DNA from: Vibrio jasicida CAIM 1864 = LMG 25398
GTDB taxonomy: Bacteria > Pseudomonadota > Gammaproteobacteria > Enterobacterales > Vibrionaceae
Length of the DNA: 64,000 nt
Direction of reading: 5' to 3'
NCBI RefSeq assembly: GCF_000400365.1
Contig: NZ_BAOG01000039.1
Location: 1 to 64,000 of the forward strand
Shown: piece after piece, positions 42,977 through 51,947 of the stretch
How positions within the stretch are numbered: position 1 is the stretch's first letter
Layout of the letters: each line of letters opens with the position of its first letter
Position numbers and translations under genes: made by a program
The notes under the pieces: model-generated
The model's input: only the letters and a program-made list of their open reading frames with translations
Told to the model about the DNA's origin: nothing
The model's database searches: none

Positions 42977-44719
42977 TTACTGGTTCTTTTGGGAATAAAC
43001 TTTGTGATTTTCGTTCAAACAGTTTGGTTCATCGGTCAGTAATTCAATGAAACAATCGGCCATAGAAAGGTTACTCACAAACCCTTCACCTTTCATGTTT
43101 AACAAGGCTTCATAGCCTTCTTTACCTTTCATTGTGTAGGCCGAGGATGCCCCGCGATACCACTCTTCTTCTTGAATCAGTGACCAACGATCCCCATCAA
43201 AAATTTCTAACTTTTTAATGCGTTGTCCTTTGGCCGCACCCGCATCGTATTCAAAGCTCAAGTTATGCGTATATGGGTAGCTACCAGAACCAGTGCCTTC
43301 AACGCCATTGTTGAGTGCATTATTGATTGCGCCTTCCAATGCTAGACGAATCGCTTTACCTTGCACATCATAACAGCCAATTGGCACGGCAAATGGCAAC
43401 AATCGTCCGGCAACATCTGCCACGGTGATCTTTCCCGGATTGAGAGAAGTGCGCACCCCACCCGCATTATGAATTGCAAATTGAACCTGATGACCACGTT
43501 TGTTCAAACTATAAAGAAAGGAGTGTGCAACGGATGGCGCAAGCTCGCTACCACCGAATTCATCGGGCACTCGAACATGACGCTTTTTCTGCACTACGTT
43601 TGCAATGACTTGTGCTTGCAACTTGCGCACTCGCGGAATGTATTTATCACTCAAAATTGCCTGTGTTTCAGGGTGCTTCTTACACACCACCACATTTGGC
43701 TGACCATGAATAAAGTCACACGCTTCCTCAAACACACCTTGATCGAGCTGCTCGTTTAACGTTGAGTCCCAAAAGATTCGACGTCCAAGCAACAACTCAT
43801 TTTGGCCATTTAGCATGGTCGGTTTGCCGCTTTCATCAAACTCAAGCACACAATGCCCCATCGTCAGCGCATGATAACCAGCTTGCACAACGTAAGTGTC
43901 ATTAACTTTAATGCCATAAGGGTCGTCTTGACCTAGACCAATAGCGGCAAAGTCACCCTGTAACCTATGACTGTGACCGCCGACAATAATGCCAATACCT
44001 TCTACTTTGGATGCTAATTCAAGATCGCCTTCGTAACCTAAGTGGCTTAAAAGAATGATATTTTTGATACCCGCTTGGTTAATCTGTTCAACCGTATGCT
44101 TTGCGGTTTCAATTGCAGATATGAATGGTGTATCCGCATCTGGGTTTGCAATGTCGCTCATCTTATCAATAGACAAACCGAAAATGGCCACTCTCTCGCC
44201 ATCAAATTCCTTGATCAAATATTGCGCACTTTGAGTTGCAGTATCGAAGCTCAGTACATTGTCACAATCACTCATACGGTGATCTTTGCTCGATAACTCA
44301 TTCGACAAATCCCAATTGCCCGCAAGCAGTGGAAAGTGAGTACGTTGACAAAACAACGCGACTGGCTCATTCCCCATATCTAATTCATGATTGCCTAAAG
44401 CCATGGCATCGATGTTTAGAGCATTTAACAGATCAGCGTTTGCTTTGCCTTTAAATAGGGAAAAATACAACGTGCCTTGAAAACAGTCACCAGCATGAAG
44501 GAACAACATGCCCTGACCTTGGCGTTGAGCATCATCGCGAAGCTGTTCTACGCGCGTTGCAATACGCGAAAAACCACCAGCGCTCACGTAAGGCTCCAGT
44601 GTACGTTCGTTATCGATATTGAGTTTTAGTTGTAATGACGTTGGTTCAAAGTAGGAATGTGTGTCATTGATGTGCGCCAGTTTGATTCTGACTGGCTTAT
44701 GATTTTTATTCATTGTCAT
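42977..44719 (-). CDS. 5'-nucleotidase / metallophosphatase family protein
   Basis: A 580-residue two-domain enzyme. The calcineurin-like metal-binding motifs are in order: the DxH of HINDTHSYF, then GDCFQG, GNHELDMG, SHLGYEGD and GGHSHRL. The C-terminal 5'-nucleotidase domain follows (about residues 340-560, with HNAGGVRTSL and GSGSYPYTHNLSFEYDAG). Unlike most family members it has no visible signal peptide, so it may act in the cytoplasm. The start is uncertain: ATG at 44734 has only a zero-spaced AAGGA; 44719 or 44713 fit better. A Pho-box-like array lies 40 bases upstream. Confidence 0.88.
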   Translation of the reverse strand: MTMNKNHKPVRIKLAHINDTHSYFEPTSLQLKLNIDNERTLEPYVSAGGFSRIATRVEQLRDDAQRQGQGMLFLHAGDCFQGTLYFSLFKGKANADLLNALNIDAMALGNHELDMGNEPVALFCQRTHFPLLAGNWDLSNELSSKDHRMSDCDNVLSFDTATQSAQYLIKEFDGERVAIFGLSIDKMSDIANPDADTPFISAIETAKHTVEQINQAGIKNIILLSHLGYEGDLELASKVEGIGIIVGGHSHRLQGDFAAIGLGQDDPYGIKVNDTYVVQAGYHALTMGHCVLEFDESGKPTMLNGQNELLLGRRIFWDSTLNEQLDQGVFEEACDFIHGQPNVVVCKKHPETQAILSDKYIPRVRKLQAQVIANVVQKKRHVRVPDEFGGSELAPSVAHSFLYSLNKRGHQVQFAIHNAGGVRTSLNPGKITVADVAGRLLPFAVPIGCYDVQGKAIRLALEGAINNALNNGVEGTGSGSYPYTHNLSFEYDAGAAKGQRIKKLEIFDGDRWSLIQEEEWYRGASSAYTMKGKEGYEALLNMKGEGFVSNLSMADCFIELLTDEPNCLNENHKVYSQKNQ

Positions 44720-44759
44720 CTTCTCTCTTTTCATTCCTTTTAATTATTAGAATTGAATC

Positions 44760-44788
44760 ATGACAGAATCATGAATTTTATGAAACAG
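44760..44788 (-). promoter_or_regulatory. Pho-box-like array before the 5'-nucleotidase gene
   Basis: On the minus strand three 7-base words at exact 11-base spacing read CTGTTTC, AATTCAT and CTGTCAT; the last is a perfect PhoB half-site. A TAATAA -10-like hexamer lies 10 bases further (44744-44749), the spacing of PhoB-activated promoters. Two half-sites are imperfect (4 of 7). Confidence 0.55.
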
Positions 44789-44992
44789 AGAAATTGTCAT
44801 TTCATTTTAACGTGATCAAGATTCATCTTGCGTACAATTATGAAAGCGACTTTACGCCTAAACGGTCTGCATTCCTAGGGTGAATGCTCTTAATTTTGTG
44901 AACTGAGCTTAACTCGATTAGACCAATTTCATATATGCTTAGGAGAAGCAAAAGAACTCTCTATAATTCAAATAATTGCAAGGAGGAGTGAG

Positions 44993-46624
44993 ATGAGACT
45001 AGAACGCATCGAAATCTCTGGGTTTAGAGGCATCAAACGCCTGTCACTCTCTTTTGACGAACTCACCACCTTGATTGGTGAAAATACTTGGGGCAAATCA
45101 TCATTACTTGATGCGCTTTCGCTTGCCCTTCCTGCTGACGGTTCTCTTTATCAGTTTGAGATGACTGATTTCCACGTTGACTACGCCATCGCCCATCCGC
45201 AATCGCAGCATTTACAAATTATCCTGTGTTTTAAGGCGCAAGATAAACAAGAAGTGAATGCTGGTCGTTACCGTCGTATAAAGCCGACATGGTGTATCAA
45301 TGCAGACAATGAGCACGTCATTTATTACCGTATAAGTGCCACGCGAGACGGCCATAACACGACGACAAAGTACGCCTTTCTAGATTGCGACGGTGAACCA
45401 AAACAACTGCACCATTCAGAAAAGCTCGCGGTTGAACTCATGACGCTGCATCCAGTGATTCGTTTACGCGACTCACGTCGTTTCCCTGCTCCTCCCACCA
45501 ATGGAGACAGCAAAAATGCACGTATTGAAAAACGGATTAACAACACTTGTCGTCGTTTAGTTGCCATGCCCGGCCATGTCAACAAAGGTGAGGTACGAAG
45601 TAGTCTAGGCTCCATGCAAACTTTGGTTGAACACTACTTTGCTTTCCGAAGTGTTAAAAAAGGCAACCCAAGAAAGCCACGCGACGGATTGTTCTATGCG
45701 AGCCCCTCCTCTGAAAAAGGCCTTGCGCAGTTTCTTAAAGAAACCAACAACAAACAAAGTCGATTGCTTTTAATGGGCTTACTAAACGCGTATTTGCAAG
45801 CAAAAGGTCCAACCGACTTGAGGCGCTGCGCTCGCCCTGTTTTAATCATTGAAGATCCAGAAGGTCGTTTACACCCTACCCACTTATCGCGTGCTTGGAG
45901 TTTGTTGCAGCTATTACCAATGCAGAAAATTCTTACAACCAACAGTGCCCGTTTGCTCGGTTCTGTTCCATTGGCCTCTATCCGACGTTTAGTTCGTTTA
46001 TCAGACAAGACCGTTGCAAAGTCACTCAATACTAACCGATTTAGTGTCGATCAATTGAGACGGATTGGCTTCCACATTCGCTTCCACCGTGCTGGTGCAC
46101 TCTTTGCGCGCTGTTGGTTATTGGTTGAGGGAGAAACTGAAGTATGGCTATTTAACGAACTCGCCCGCCAATGCGGATATGATTTAGCGGCGGAGGGCGT
46201 TCAAATTGTTGAGTTTGCACAGTCTGGTTTGAAGTCACTCATCAAAGTGGCCAAAGAGTTTGGGATTGATTGGCACGTTGTTACCGATGGAGACCCCGCG
46301 GGGAAAAAATACGCACATACGGTTCGAGCGCACTTAGATAATGATCAGGAACGCCATCGCTTAACCGAATTGCCAGATCGAGACATTGAACACTTCTTGT
46401 ATAACAACGGGTTCGAATTGTTCTTTAAAGACATTGTTAAGATCCCTCATGACCACCCGATCCCTGCGAAAAAAGTAGTTAATCGTGTTTTGAAGAAACA
46501 AGCAAAGCCAGATTTAGCCCTTGCTATCGTTGCCCATTGCGAAGAACGAGGTGTCGAATGCATCCCTGTCTTGCTTCGTTGGACCCTAAAACGAGTAGTA
46601 ACGATGGCGAACGGCAACACCTGA
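44993..46624 (+). CDS. ybjD: OLD-family ATPase/nuclease YbjD
   Basis: A 543-residue protein with an N-terminal SMC-like ATPase (Walker A GENTWGKSS near residue 29, Walker B VLIIEDPEGRLHP near residue 285) and a C-terminal TOPRIM nuclease domain (about 385-470, with LLVEGETEVW and the acidic VTDGDPAGKK). The length (E. coli YbjD 552) and layout match YbjD, the stand-alone class of OLD protein. DNA cleavage is likely; the pathway is unknown. It has GGAGG before the ATG. No GajB-like helicase or reverse transcriptase gene is adjacent, so a Gabija or retron defence role is not supported. Confidence 0.88.
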   Translation: MRLERIEISGFRGIKRLSLSFDELTTLIGENTWGKSSLLDALSLALPADGSLYQFEMTDFHVDYAIAHPQSQHLQIILCFKAQDKQEVNAGRYRRIKPTWCINADNEHVIYYRISATRDGHNTTTKYAFLDCDGEPKQLHHSEKLAVELMTLHPVIRLRDSRRFPAPPTNGDSKNARIEKRINNTCRRLVAMPGHVNKGEVRSSLGSMQTLVEHYFAFRSVKKGNPRKPRDGLFYASPSSEKGLAQFLKETNNKQSRLLLMGLLNAYLQAKGPTDLRRCARPVLIIEDPEGRLHPTHLSRAWSLLQLLPMQKILTTNSARLLGSVPLASIRRLVRLSDKTVAKSLNTNRFSVDQLRRIGFHIRFHRAGALFARCWLLVEGETEVWLFNELARQCGYDLAAEGVQIVEFAQSGLKSLIKVAKEFGIDWHVVTDGDPAGKKYAHTVRAHLDNDQERHRLTELPDRDIEHFLYNNGFELFFKDIVKIPHDHPIPAKKVVNRVLKKQAKPDLALAIVAHCEERGVECIPVLLRWTLKRVVTMANGNT

Positions 46625-46673
46625 TCGTGCCGGTGACTTATGTTGCTGATAAGCGAAACGGAAATACAAACAT

Positions 46674-46701
46674 AAAAAAAGCACACCAATTTGGTGTGCT
46701 C
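46674..46701 (-). terminator. Terminator of the DUF1097 gene
   Basis: Arms AGCACACC / GGTGTGCT around AAATT are followed on the minus strand by TTTTTTT. It lies about 85 bases past the DUF1097 stop and faces the end of ybjD. Confidence 0.75.
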
Positions 46702-46786
46702 GTATCAAGAATCAATAATTTTGATTAACTGTATTGAGCGGGATAAGTCTCAATACACAGCGGATACAAATAAGATCGGGGGTTCA

Positions 46787-47266
46787 CTACTGTACTTGCT
46801 CAGCAAGCGAAGAAGTAGCGGCTGATTTCGCATGTAACCAAAGTCCCGTCGCTTTCATCAGGTAACCAAACACACCACCTAAGATCAGTGATGGAACGAC
46901 AAGTTGCCAGTTACCATCAGCAGCGAAAGTCGCGCATGATCCAATGAAAGTACCAGGGATGTACGCTAACCAAGCTTGCTTGGCTTGAATACACATGAAA
47001 AACGCAACAACAGCAGTAATTACGTAGCCAAGAATCTCTAGCCCTGCGTAAGTAGAACCATAGATGATCACCATTGCCCAAAAAACACCACTCAAGTTGG
47101 TAATTAAGCTAATTCCTAAGCCTTTTAAGCCACTTGTCGGGGATGCAAAGTAACTTGTACAGCCAAGAAAGCCAGCCCAAGATAACAGGCCTAGGGAGAT
47201 CGCGATCCAGCCCCACACGCCAGAGAGAATGCCAGTAGTAATAGAGATTGCTAAAAGTGTTGTCAT
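46787..47266 (-). CDS. DUF1097 inner-membrane protein
   Basis: A 159-residue membrane protein of the DUF1097 (YcdZ-like) family with about five hydrophobic helices, beginning LLAISITTGILSGVWGWIA. A conserved WAGFLGCTSYFA stretch lies in the second helix. Function unknown; a few relatives are linked to carbon-source or stress regulons. It is monocistronic. A Gly-rich periplasmic or cytoplasmic loop (SPTSGLKGLG) follows helix two. Confidence 0.83.
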   Translation of the reverse strand: MTTLLAISITTGILSGVWGWIAISLGLLSWAGFLGCTSYFASPTSGLKGLGISLITNLSGVFWAMVIIYGSTYAGLEILGYVITAVVAFFMCIQAKQAWLAYIPGTFIGSCATFAADGNWQLVVPSLILGGVFGYLMKATGLWLHAKSAATSSLAEQVQ

Positions 47267-47489
47267 GGTATTCTTACCCGCTTGCTAGTTCGTACCGAAT
47301 TGGTTTGAGAACTGCCTTCATACATTGAAATCAGGCAGTCAATACTAGGCATATAGTCCTATCACTTCGGTGATTAAGATCACATTAAACTTCATATCGT
47401 TTCATTTTTTACACGTTAAATTTGACGCAACCGATAAATCAACAGATTTCGAAAATAACAAAATCATAATGAATTGATCAAAAATCACA

Positions 47490-47519
47490 AAAAAGGCCCT
47501 GCCTAATGCAGAGCCTTTT
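47490..47519 (-). terminator. Terminator of the YeiE-like LysR gene
   Basis: Arms AAAAGGC-CTGC / GCAG-GCCTTTT with one mismatch and a CTAAT-type loop precede TTTTTTGTG on the minus strand. It lies 33 bases past the LysR stop. Confidence 0.75.
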
Positions 47520-47551
47520 GAAAAATTCGGTCAATTTATATCAGATATCGT

Positions 47552-48457
47552 TTAAAGCACCGAAGGTTTACCTTTCATCATTCGTAGACCTTCACGCTTG
47601 ATGCAATCAACCAATGGGTTTTCCGCCATATCCGCACGCCAGATAAACGACAACGTTCGATCCATTTTTAGTTCAGGTACGTTTAGTGCCACCAGTTCAC
47701 CCGCTTCGATGTATCGCTCTACATCAAGGTAAGGTAAACAAGTAAGATATTGACCGTTCGCTACTAAGCTGCGTAGCACTGGGACGTGTTCATATTCACG
47801 CCAAACATCGAGATCTTCAATGAGATGGTGAATAGAGCTATCAAAAATCTTGCGAGTACCAGAACCATGCTCACGTAAAACCCATTTTGCATGTTCTAAC
47901 TGAGCAAGACTAACCGAATCGTTACGAGCAAACGGATGGTGAGACGCTGCGACTACAGTAAGATGATCACGACACCAAATTTCTTGGTGCAAACGGTTAT
48001 CGTCACAACGCCCTTCAATCACGCCCAAATCGTATTTGTAATCCAACACTCCATCAATAACGGCTTGCGTACTTTGTACTCCAAGTGAGATTCGCATCTC
48101 TGGAAAGTCGTTATCAATGATACTGATAAGGTCAGGAACCAAGTGTTCTGCCGGAGTTTGACTGGCACCTAATCGAATGTGCCCACTCAGCAAATGCTGC
48201 TCATAAAATCCCATTTCTATTTGCAGCGCGTCTTGTAATAAACGCTTAGCTTTTGGCCTTAACCACATCCCCCAATGCGTTAGGGCCATTTGCTTGCCTT
48301 GCCTTTCAAACAAAGGTCTGCCAAGCATTTTTTCTAATTGCGCAAGCGACATACTTGTCGCTGATTGTGTTAAAGCCAGTTTATCTGCGGCCTGGCTTAC
48401 ACTGCCGGTGTCTGCAACTGCGTCAAAAACCGCTAATTGCTTAAGTGAGTAGCGCAA
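47552..48457 (-). CDS. LysR-family regulator (YeiE-like)
   Basis: A 301-residue LysR-type regulator. The helix-turn-helix lies in LAVFDAVADTGSVSQAADKL followed by TQSATSMSLAQLEKMLGRPLFER. The effector domain includes RLGASQTPAEHLVPDL and WVLREHGSGTR, resembling the CysB-like YeiE subgroup. The best start is a TTG at 48457 with GGGAG upstream, giving the family N terminus LRYSLKQL; the ATG 69 bases further upstream adds non-conserved residues. It diverges from the formate/nitrite channel gene, which it may control. The effector is unknown; E. coli YeiE senses sulfite. Confidence 0.87.
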   Translation of the reverse strand: MRYSLKQLAVFDAVADTGSVSQAADKLALTQSATSMSLAQLEKMLGRPLFERQGKQMALTHWGMWLRPKAKRLLQDALQIEMGFYEQHLLSGHIRLGASQTPAEHLVPDLISIIDNDFPEMRISLGVQSTQAVIDGVLDYKYDLGVIEGRCDDNRLHQEIWCRDHLTVVAASHHPFARNDSVSLAQLEHAKWVLREHGSGTRKIFDSSIHHLIEDLDVWREYEHVPVLRSLVANGQYLTCLPYLDVERYIEAGELVALNVPELKMDRTLSFIWRADMAENPLVDCIKREGLRMMKGKPSVL

Positions 48458-48703
48458 AGTTGTCTCCCTAATTGGCGAGTATTCCTCATACCCTCGCGAC
48501 CCCAAAATCCATGCGTAAATACGCAATGAGGTTCATTTTACCTACCCTACAGAACTTATCAAATAATTTGATGAGGATTCTAAATATTATCAATTTTACC
48601 TGTACGTCCTGAGTGCTTAATCTGGATATGCGGTTCGGGAACACCGCAACAAAACACAATTAACACCTTCATTTTCGAGCGCATTAAATACCTCGATTTC
48701 ATT

Positions 48704-48740
48704 AACTAAGGAGTTTCTATGGAACCACAAACTAAGGAGT
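48704..48740 (+). repeat. Direct repeat of a ribosome-binding segment
   Basis: The 11-base word AACTAAGGAGT occurs at 48704-48714 and again at 48730-48740. Both contain an AAGGAG Shine-Dalgarno, and an ATG follows each within 5 bases. Confidence 0.85.
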
Positions 48741-48754
48741 CAACATGGCGGTGA
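48719..48754 (+). CDS. Possible 11-residue leader peptide before the FNT channel
   Basis: A tiny frame MEPQTKESTWR starts at an ATG with a perfect AAGGAG site five bases upstream. Its stop overlaps the channel gene start by 10 bases in a different frame. It could couple or attenuate translation of the channel, or it may be a by-product of a small duplication. There is no independent proof of translation. Confidence 0.4.
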   Translation: MEPQTKESTWR

Positions 48755-50196
48755 GCAGCTCTGAAAATCATCAATACTTTTCTCCAAAAGAAATGATGGC
48801 TGAAGCTGAGAAGTTTGCGCTAAGTAAGGCAAATAAAACCAGCGGCATGACACTGGGTTTGGCCATCATGGCAGGCGCATTTATCGGATTGGCTTTCCTG
48901 TTCTACATCACAGTAACAACAGGCAGTGCTGACGCTGGTTGGGGTCTTAGTCGTCTTGCTGGTGGTTTAGCGTTCAGTATGGGCTTAATTCTCATCGTGA
49001 TTTGCGGCGGTGAGTTGTTTACCAGTTCTGTGCTTTCGAGCATCTCTTGGGCAAACAGACAAATTTCATTCGGCAAAATGCTTTCGATTTGGGGCAAAGT
49101 TTACGTTGGTAACTTTATTGGTGCCATGTTCTTGCTGGCTCTCGTTAGTGCGGCAGGCTTGTACACAATGGACGCGGGTCAGTGGGGCTTAAATGCACTG
49201 AACATCGCACAACATAAATTGCACCACACCTTAGTACAAGCATTCGCACTAGGCATTCTTTGTAACTTACTTGTTTGTTTAGCTATTTGGCTGACATTCA
49301 GCTCTGCAAATGCAATGACTAAAGCCGCAATGACCATCATGCCAGTTGCCATGTTCGTCAGCAGTGGTTTCGAGCACTGTGTTGCAAACATGTTCATGGT
49401 ACCGCTGGGGATCGTTATCGCAAACTTCGCACCGGAGTCGTTCTGGACTGCAGTCGGTGTACCAGCTTCTCAATACGCAGATTTAAATGTCGGTCACTTT
49501 ATTACTGCAAACTTAATTCCAGTGACACTTGGCAACATCGTCGGTGGTGCCGTCTTAGTTGGCTTGGCTAACTGGTGTATTTACCGTCGCCCAGAATTAA
49601 AAGCAGCAAAAGTTGCATCAATTACAAACACTACAACACTCACGTCAGTTAAGGAAAGCACTATGAAAAATGCATCTATCGTTAAAGAAATCATGAACCC
49701 AACGCCAGTTACGCTAAGCGTAGAAATGCCAGTAGCAACTGCACTTGATACCCTATTGGATAACAATCTAATCAGTGCACCTGTTGTTGATGTTCAAAAC
49801 CGTCTAGTTGGCTTCCTTTCTGCTCATGATGTGATGGTTGAATTGTGGTGCCAAGACTACATTCCTGCTAACGAACAGAAAGTCGTAGATTTGATGAGTC
49901 GTAATGTCGTGGCAATTGATGCCAATGACCGTCTAGTTGATGTCGTTGAATTCCTTTGCATTGACAAAGAACAACTATACCCGACAACAAGTATGGGGAT
50001 GGCTACACGCTTAACGTCTCTTTCTCTAGAAGAGCGAGCAAAAAGCATTAAAGTAAGCAAACCTCAGGTACTCCCTGTTCTAGAAAATGGGTTGATGGTT
50101 GGCGTTGTAACACGTAATGAAGTGCTTAAAGCTCTGCGCCCAGTTTACGGCGAACGCTTAAACCTTGTTGAAGATAACGTTCTAGAAACCGCATAA
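48745..50196 (+). CDS. Formate/nitrite-type channel fused to C-terminal CBS domains
   Basis: A 483-residue fusion. Residues 20-285 form a six-helix FNT channel related to FocA/NirC/HSC, with the conserved GGELFTSSVL and the central-histidine motif SSGFEHCVANMFMVPLG. A linker (about 286-306) leads to two CBS motifs (about 310-375 and 385-470, with VKEIMNPTPVTLSV and VVDLMSRNVVAID). CBS pairs often bind adenine nucleotides, so gating by energy state is an inference. An AAGGA site lies before an in-frame ATG at 49663, exactly where the CBS part begins. The substrate (formate, nitrite or hydrosulfide) cannot be decided. Confidence 0.88.
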   Translation: MAVSSSENHQYFSPKEMMAEAEKFALSKANKTSGMTLGLAIMAGAFIGLAFLFYITVTTGSADAGWGLSRLAGGLAFSMGLILIVICGGELFTSSVLSSISWANRQISFGKMLSIWGKVYVGNFIGAMFLLALVSAAGLYTMDAGQWGLNALNIAQHKLHHTLVQAFALGILCNLLVCLAIWLTFSSANAMTKAAMTIMPVAMFVSSGFEHCVANMFMVPLGIVIANFAPESFWTAVGVPASQYADLNVGHFITANLIPVTLGNIVGGAVLVGLANWCIYRRPELKAAKVASITNTTTLTSVKESTMKNASIVKEIMNPTPVTLSVEMPVATALDTLLDNNLISAPVVDVQNRLVGFLSAHDVMVELWCQDYIPANEQKVVDLMSRNVVAIDANDRLVDVVEFLCIDKEQLYPTTSMGMATRLTSLSLEERAKSIKVSKPQVLPVLENGLMVGVVTRNEVLKALRPVYGERLNLVEDNVLETA

Positions 50197-50233
50197 ACAA
50201 TATAAATACTGACAATATACGGTTGGCACCAAT

Positions 50234-50261
50234 AAAAAAGCGCTCTAATTAAGAGCGCTTT
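50234..50261 (-). terminator. Shared terminator between the FNT-CBS and yceI genes
   Basis: Arms AAAGCGCTCT / AGAGCGCTTT around AATTA are followed on the minus strand by TTTTTTATT. It mainly serves yceI, and possibly the convergent channel gene. Confidence 0.8.
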
Positions 50262-50295
50262 CATCATTTGGAAACTCTGTTGTACTGCAAGAAGG

Positions 50296-50865
50296 TTACT
50301 TTTTGATACCTTCCACGTGCAGTTCCATATCCACGTAGCTAGAAGACCCCATTACTGGGATTTCGAAGTCAGCAAGTTCTAGACGAGTTTGACCAATAAA
50401 GCCCGCACGCTCACCACCCCATGGGTCGCTCCCTGCACCAACAAATTCAGCAGTAATCGTAATTGGTTTTGTAACACCATGTAGCGTTAGGTCACCTATT
50501 ACATCTAACTTACCGTCGCCTTTGTCGACAACTTTGGTGCTCTTAAATGTGGCTTCGCCAAACTTACCGGCATCAATAAAATCACCGCTACGGATGTGTT
50601 TGTCGCGCTCTGCATGGTTTGAATCAAGGCTTGTCGTATCAACCACTACATTTACTTTCGAATCTGCGATGTTGTTTTCATCAAAAGAAAAGTCACCAGA
50701 AAATGTATTAAAACGACCTTTGATGAAACTGTAACCTAAGTGGCTAACTTTAAAGTTAACTGATGCGTGAGCACCTTTCGTATCGATAACGTAATCTGCA
50801 GCGTTAGCACCAAAAGGTAGTGCCATAGCGATTGCTAATCCTGTAGCGAAAAGTGACTTTTTCAT
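50296..50865 (-). CDS. yceI: YceI-family periplasmic lipid-binding protein
   Basis: A 189-residue secreted lipocalin-like protein. Signal peptide ends near FGANA. The mature YceI domain starts ADYVIDTKGAHASVNFKVSHLG and includes GDLTLHGVTKP. YceI proteins bind polyprenoid or quinone-like lipids in a beta-barrel. It overlaps the end of the cytochrome b561 gene by four bases, the same pairing as yceJ-yceI in E. coli, suggesting a quinone-linked redox role. Confidence 0.93.
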   Translation of the reverse strand: MKKSLFATGLAIAMALPFGANAADYVIDTKGAHASVNFKVSHLGYSFIKGRFNTFSGDFSFDENNIADSKVNVVVDTTSLDSNHAERDKHIRSGDFIDAGKFGEATFKSTKVVDKGDGKLDVIGDLTLHGVTKPITITAEFVGAGSDPWGGERAGFIGQTRLELADFEIPVMGSSSYVDMELHVEGIKK

Positions 50866-51401
50866 TTTGAAGCTCCTAACATTTTTCTTAATGTGTTGTC
50901 TTTATCGATAAAGTGATGTTTGAGTGCAGCAGCTGCGTGTAAACCTGCCATTAGGATTACTGCCCAAGCTGCATAGAAGTGAATTTCACCTGCAATATCC
51001 GACTGACCGGGAAACAATTCCCCCGCCCCTGGCACCGTAAACCAATTAAATACTTCGATACCGCGACCATCAGATGTTGAGATGAGGTAACCTGAAATAA
51101 AGATGGTGATGAGCAATAGATACATCACACCATGTGCGGCTTTCGCTGCTACTACTTCATAAGGTTTCCCTTCCACTTTTGGTGACGCCGTCACATGCTT
51201 CCATACGATGCGTACCAAAGTGAGGGTTGCTAATAAAATGCCCACAGAGCGGTGATAATGTGGTGCAGTGCGATACCATTCGCTGTAGTAGCTAAGGTCG
51301 ACCATCCACAAACCCACAGCAAATAAACCGATGATGCAAAGAGCAGATAGCCAATGCATAAGTCGTGCAGTTAGGTTGTAATTCTTTACCAGTGTATCCA
51401 T
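50862..51401 (-). CDS. yceJ: Cytochrome b561 (YceJ/CybB type)
   Basis: A 179-residue inner-membrane di-heme cytochrome with four helices. Candidate heme ligands are the histidines in LMHWLSA, HYHRSVG, KAAHGVMYL and GLHAAAALKHH. It likely oxidises or reduces quinol. The start at 51401 begins MDTLVKNYNLTARLMHW after an AGGA-type site; a longer frame to 51452 adds an unlikely 17-residue segment. It is co-transcribed with yceI, whose start overlaps its stop by four bases. Confidence 0.9.
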   Translation of the reverse strand: MDTLVKNYNLTARLMHWLSALCIIGLFAVGLWMVDLSYYSEWYRTAPHYHRSVGILLATLTLVRIVWKHVTASPKVEGKPYEVVAAKAAHGVMYLLLITIFISGYLISTSDGRGIEVFNWFTVPGAGELFPGQSDIAGEIHFYAAWAVILMAGLHAAAALKHHFIDKDNTLRKMLGASK

Positions 51402-51574
51402 CTCACGTCCTAGATATATTCCTAAGTTGATGTTGAGCAAGAAACACGACATTAACTTATTTACCTTGTATGCAACAGATTATTTACCATCCTTTACATC
51501 TAACCAATAACACCTTTTTAAACAAGTTGTTCGAAAAATTAGAAGGAACTTCAGATCATTTAAAAAACTGACAC

Positions 51575-51817
51575 TTAGATATCAACTTCTTGCTCAATTT
51601 CATACAACTCATCGGTCATTTCTAGCATGCGTCTTTCAATCACTGACTTCGCATCCTCAATTCCTTTGTTGTAATAAATCGGAGCAAGCTTTTCTGTTAC
51701 GAAGTCGATTAAAAACTCACTGTCGAATTGGCCGATTTCCACACTCAATTCATCCTGCATATAATCTTGAATTGCGCAAGCTAACGCTTCTTTTTGTGCT
51801 CTTTCTAGTTTGATCAT
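51575..51817 (-). CDS. DUF2164 family protein
   Basis: An 80-residue acidic protein of the DUF2164 family, with the typical DYMQDELSVEIGQFDSEFLIDF stretch split by conserved Gly and Phe, then LAPIYYNKGIEDA. It is soluble, with no known role. It is monocistronic and diverges from a plus-strand gene of unknown function. The ATG has a weak purine-rich site upstream. Confidence 0.8.
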   Translation of the reverse strand: MIKLERAQKEALACAIQDYMQDELSVEIGQFDSEFLIDFVTEKLAPIYYNKGIEDAKSVIERRMLEMTDELYEIEQEVDI

Positions 51818-51947
51818 GTTCTACCTATACTGTTCCATTCTCAAAATTGATGTTTAGATCAAGAAGTTGCCTCTCCAAATTAGTCTATCCTAAAAGGACT
51901 ATGCTAACCTTTCGCCGTTCATTTTGTTAACCGTTAAGGGATATTCT

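Noticed and set aside
44993..46624. OLD-family nuclease as an anti-phage defence system
   Set aside because: The length and layout match the housekeeping-like YbjD, and no helicase, reverse transcriptase or other defence partner is adjacent. Neighbouring genes are core chromosomal.
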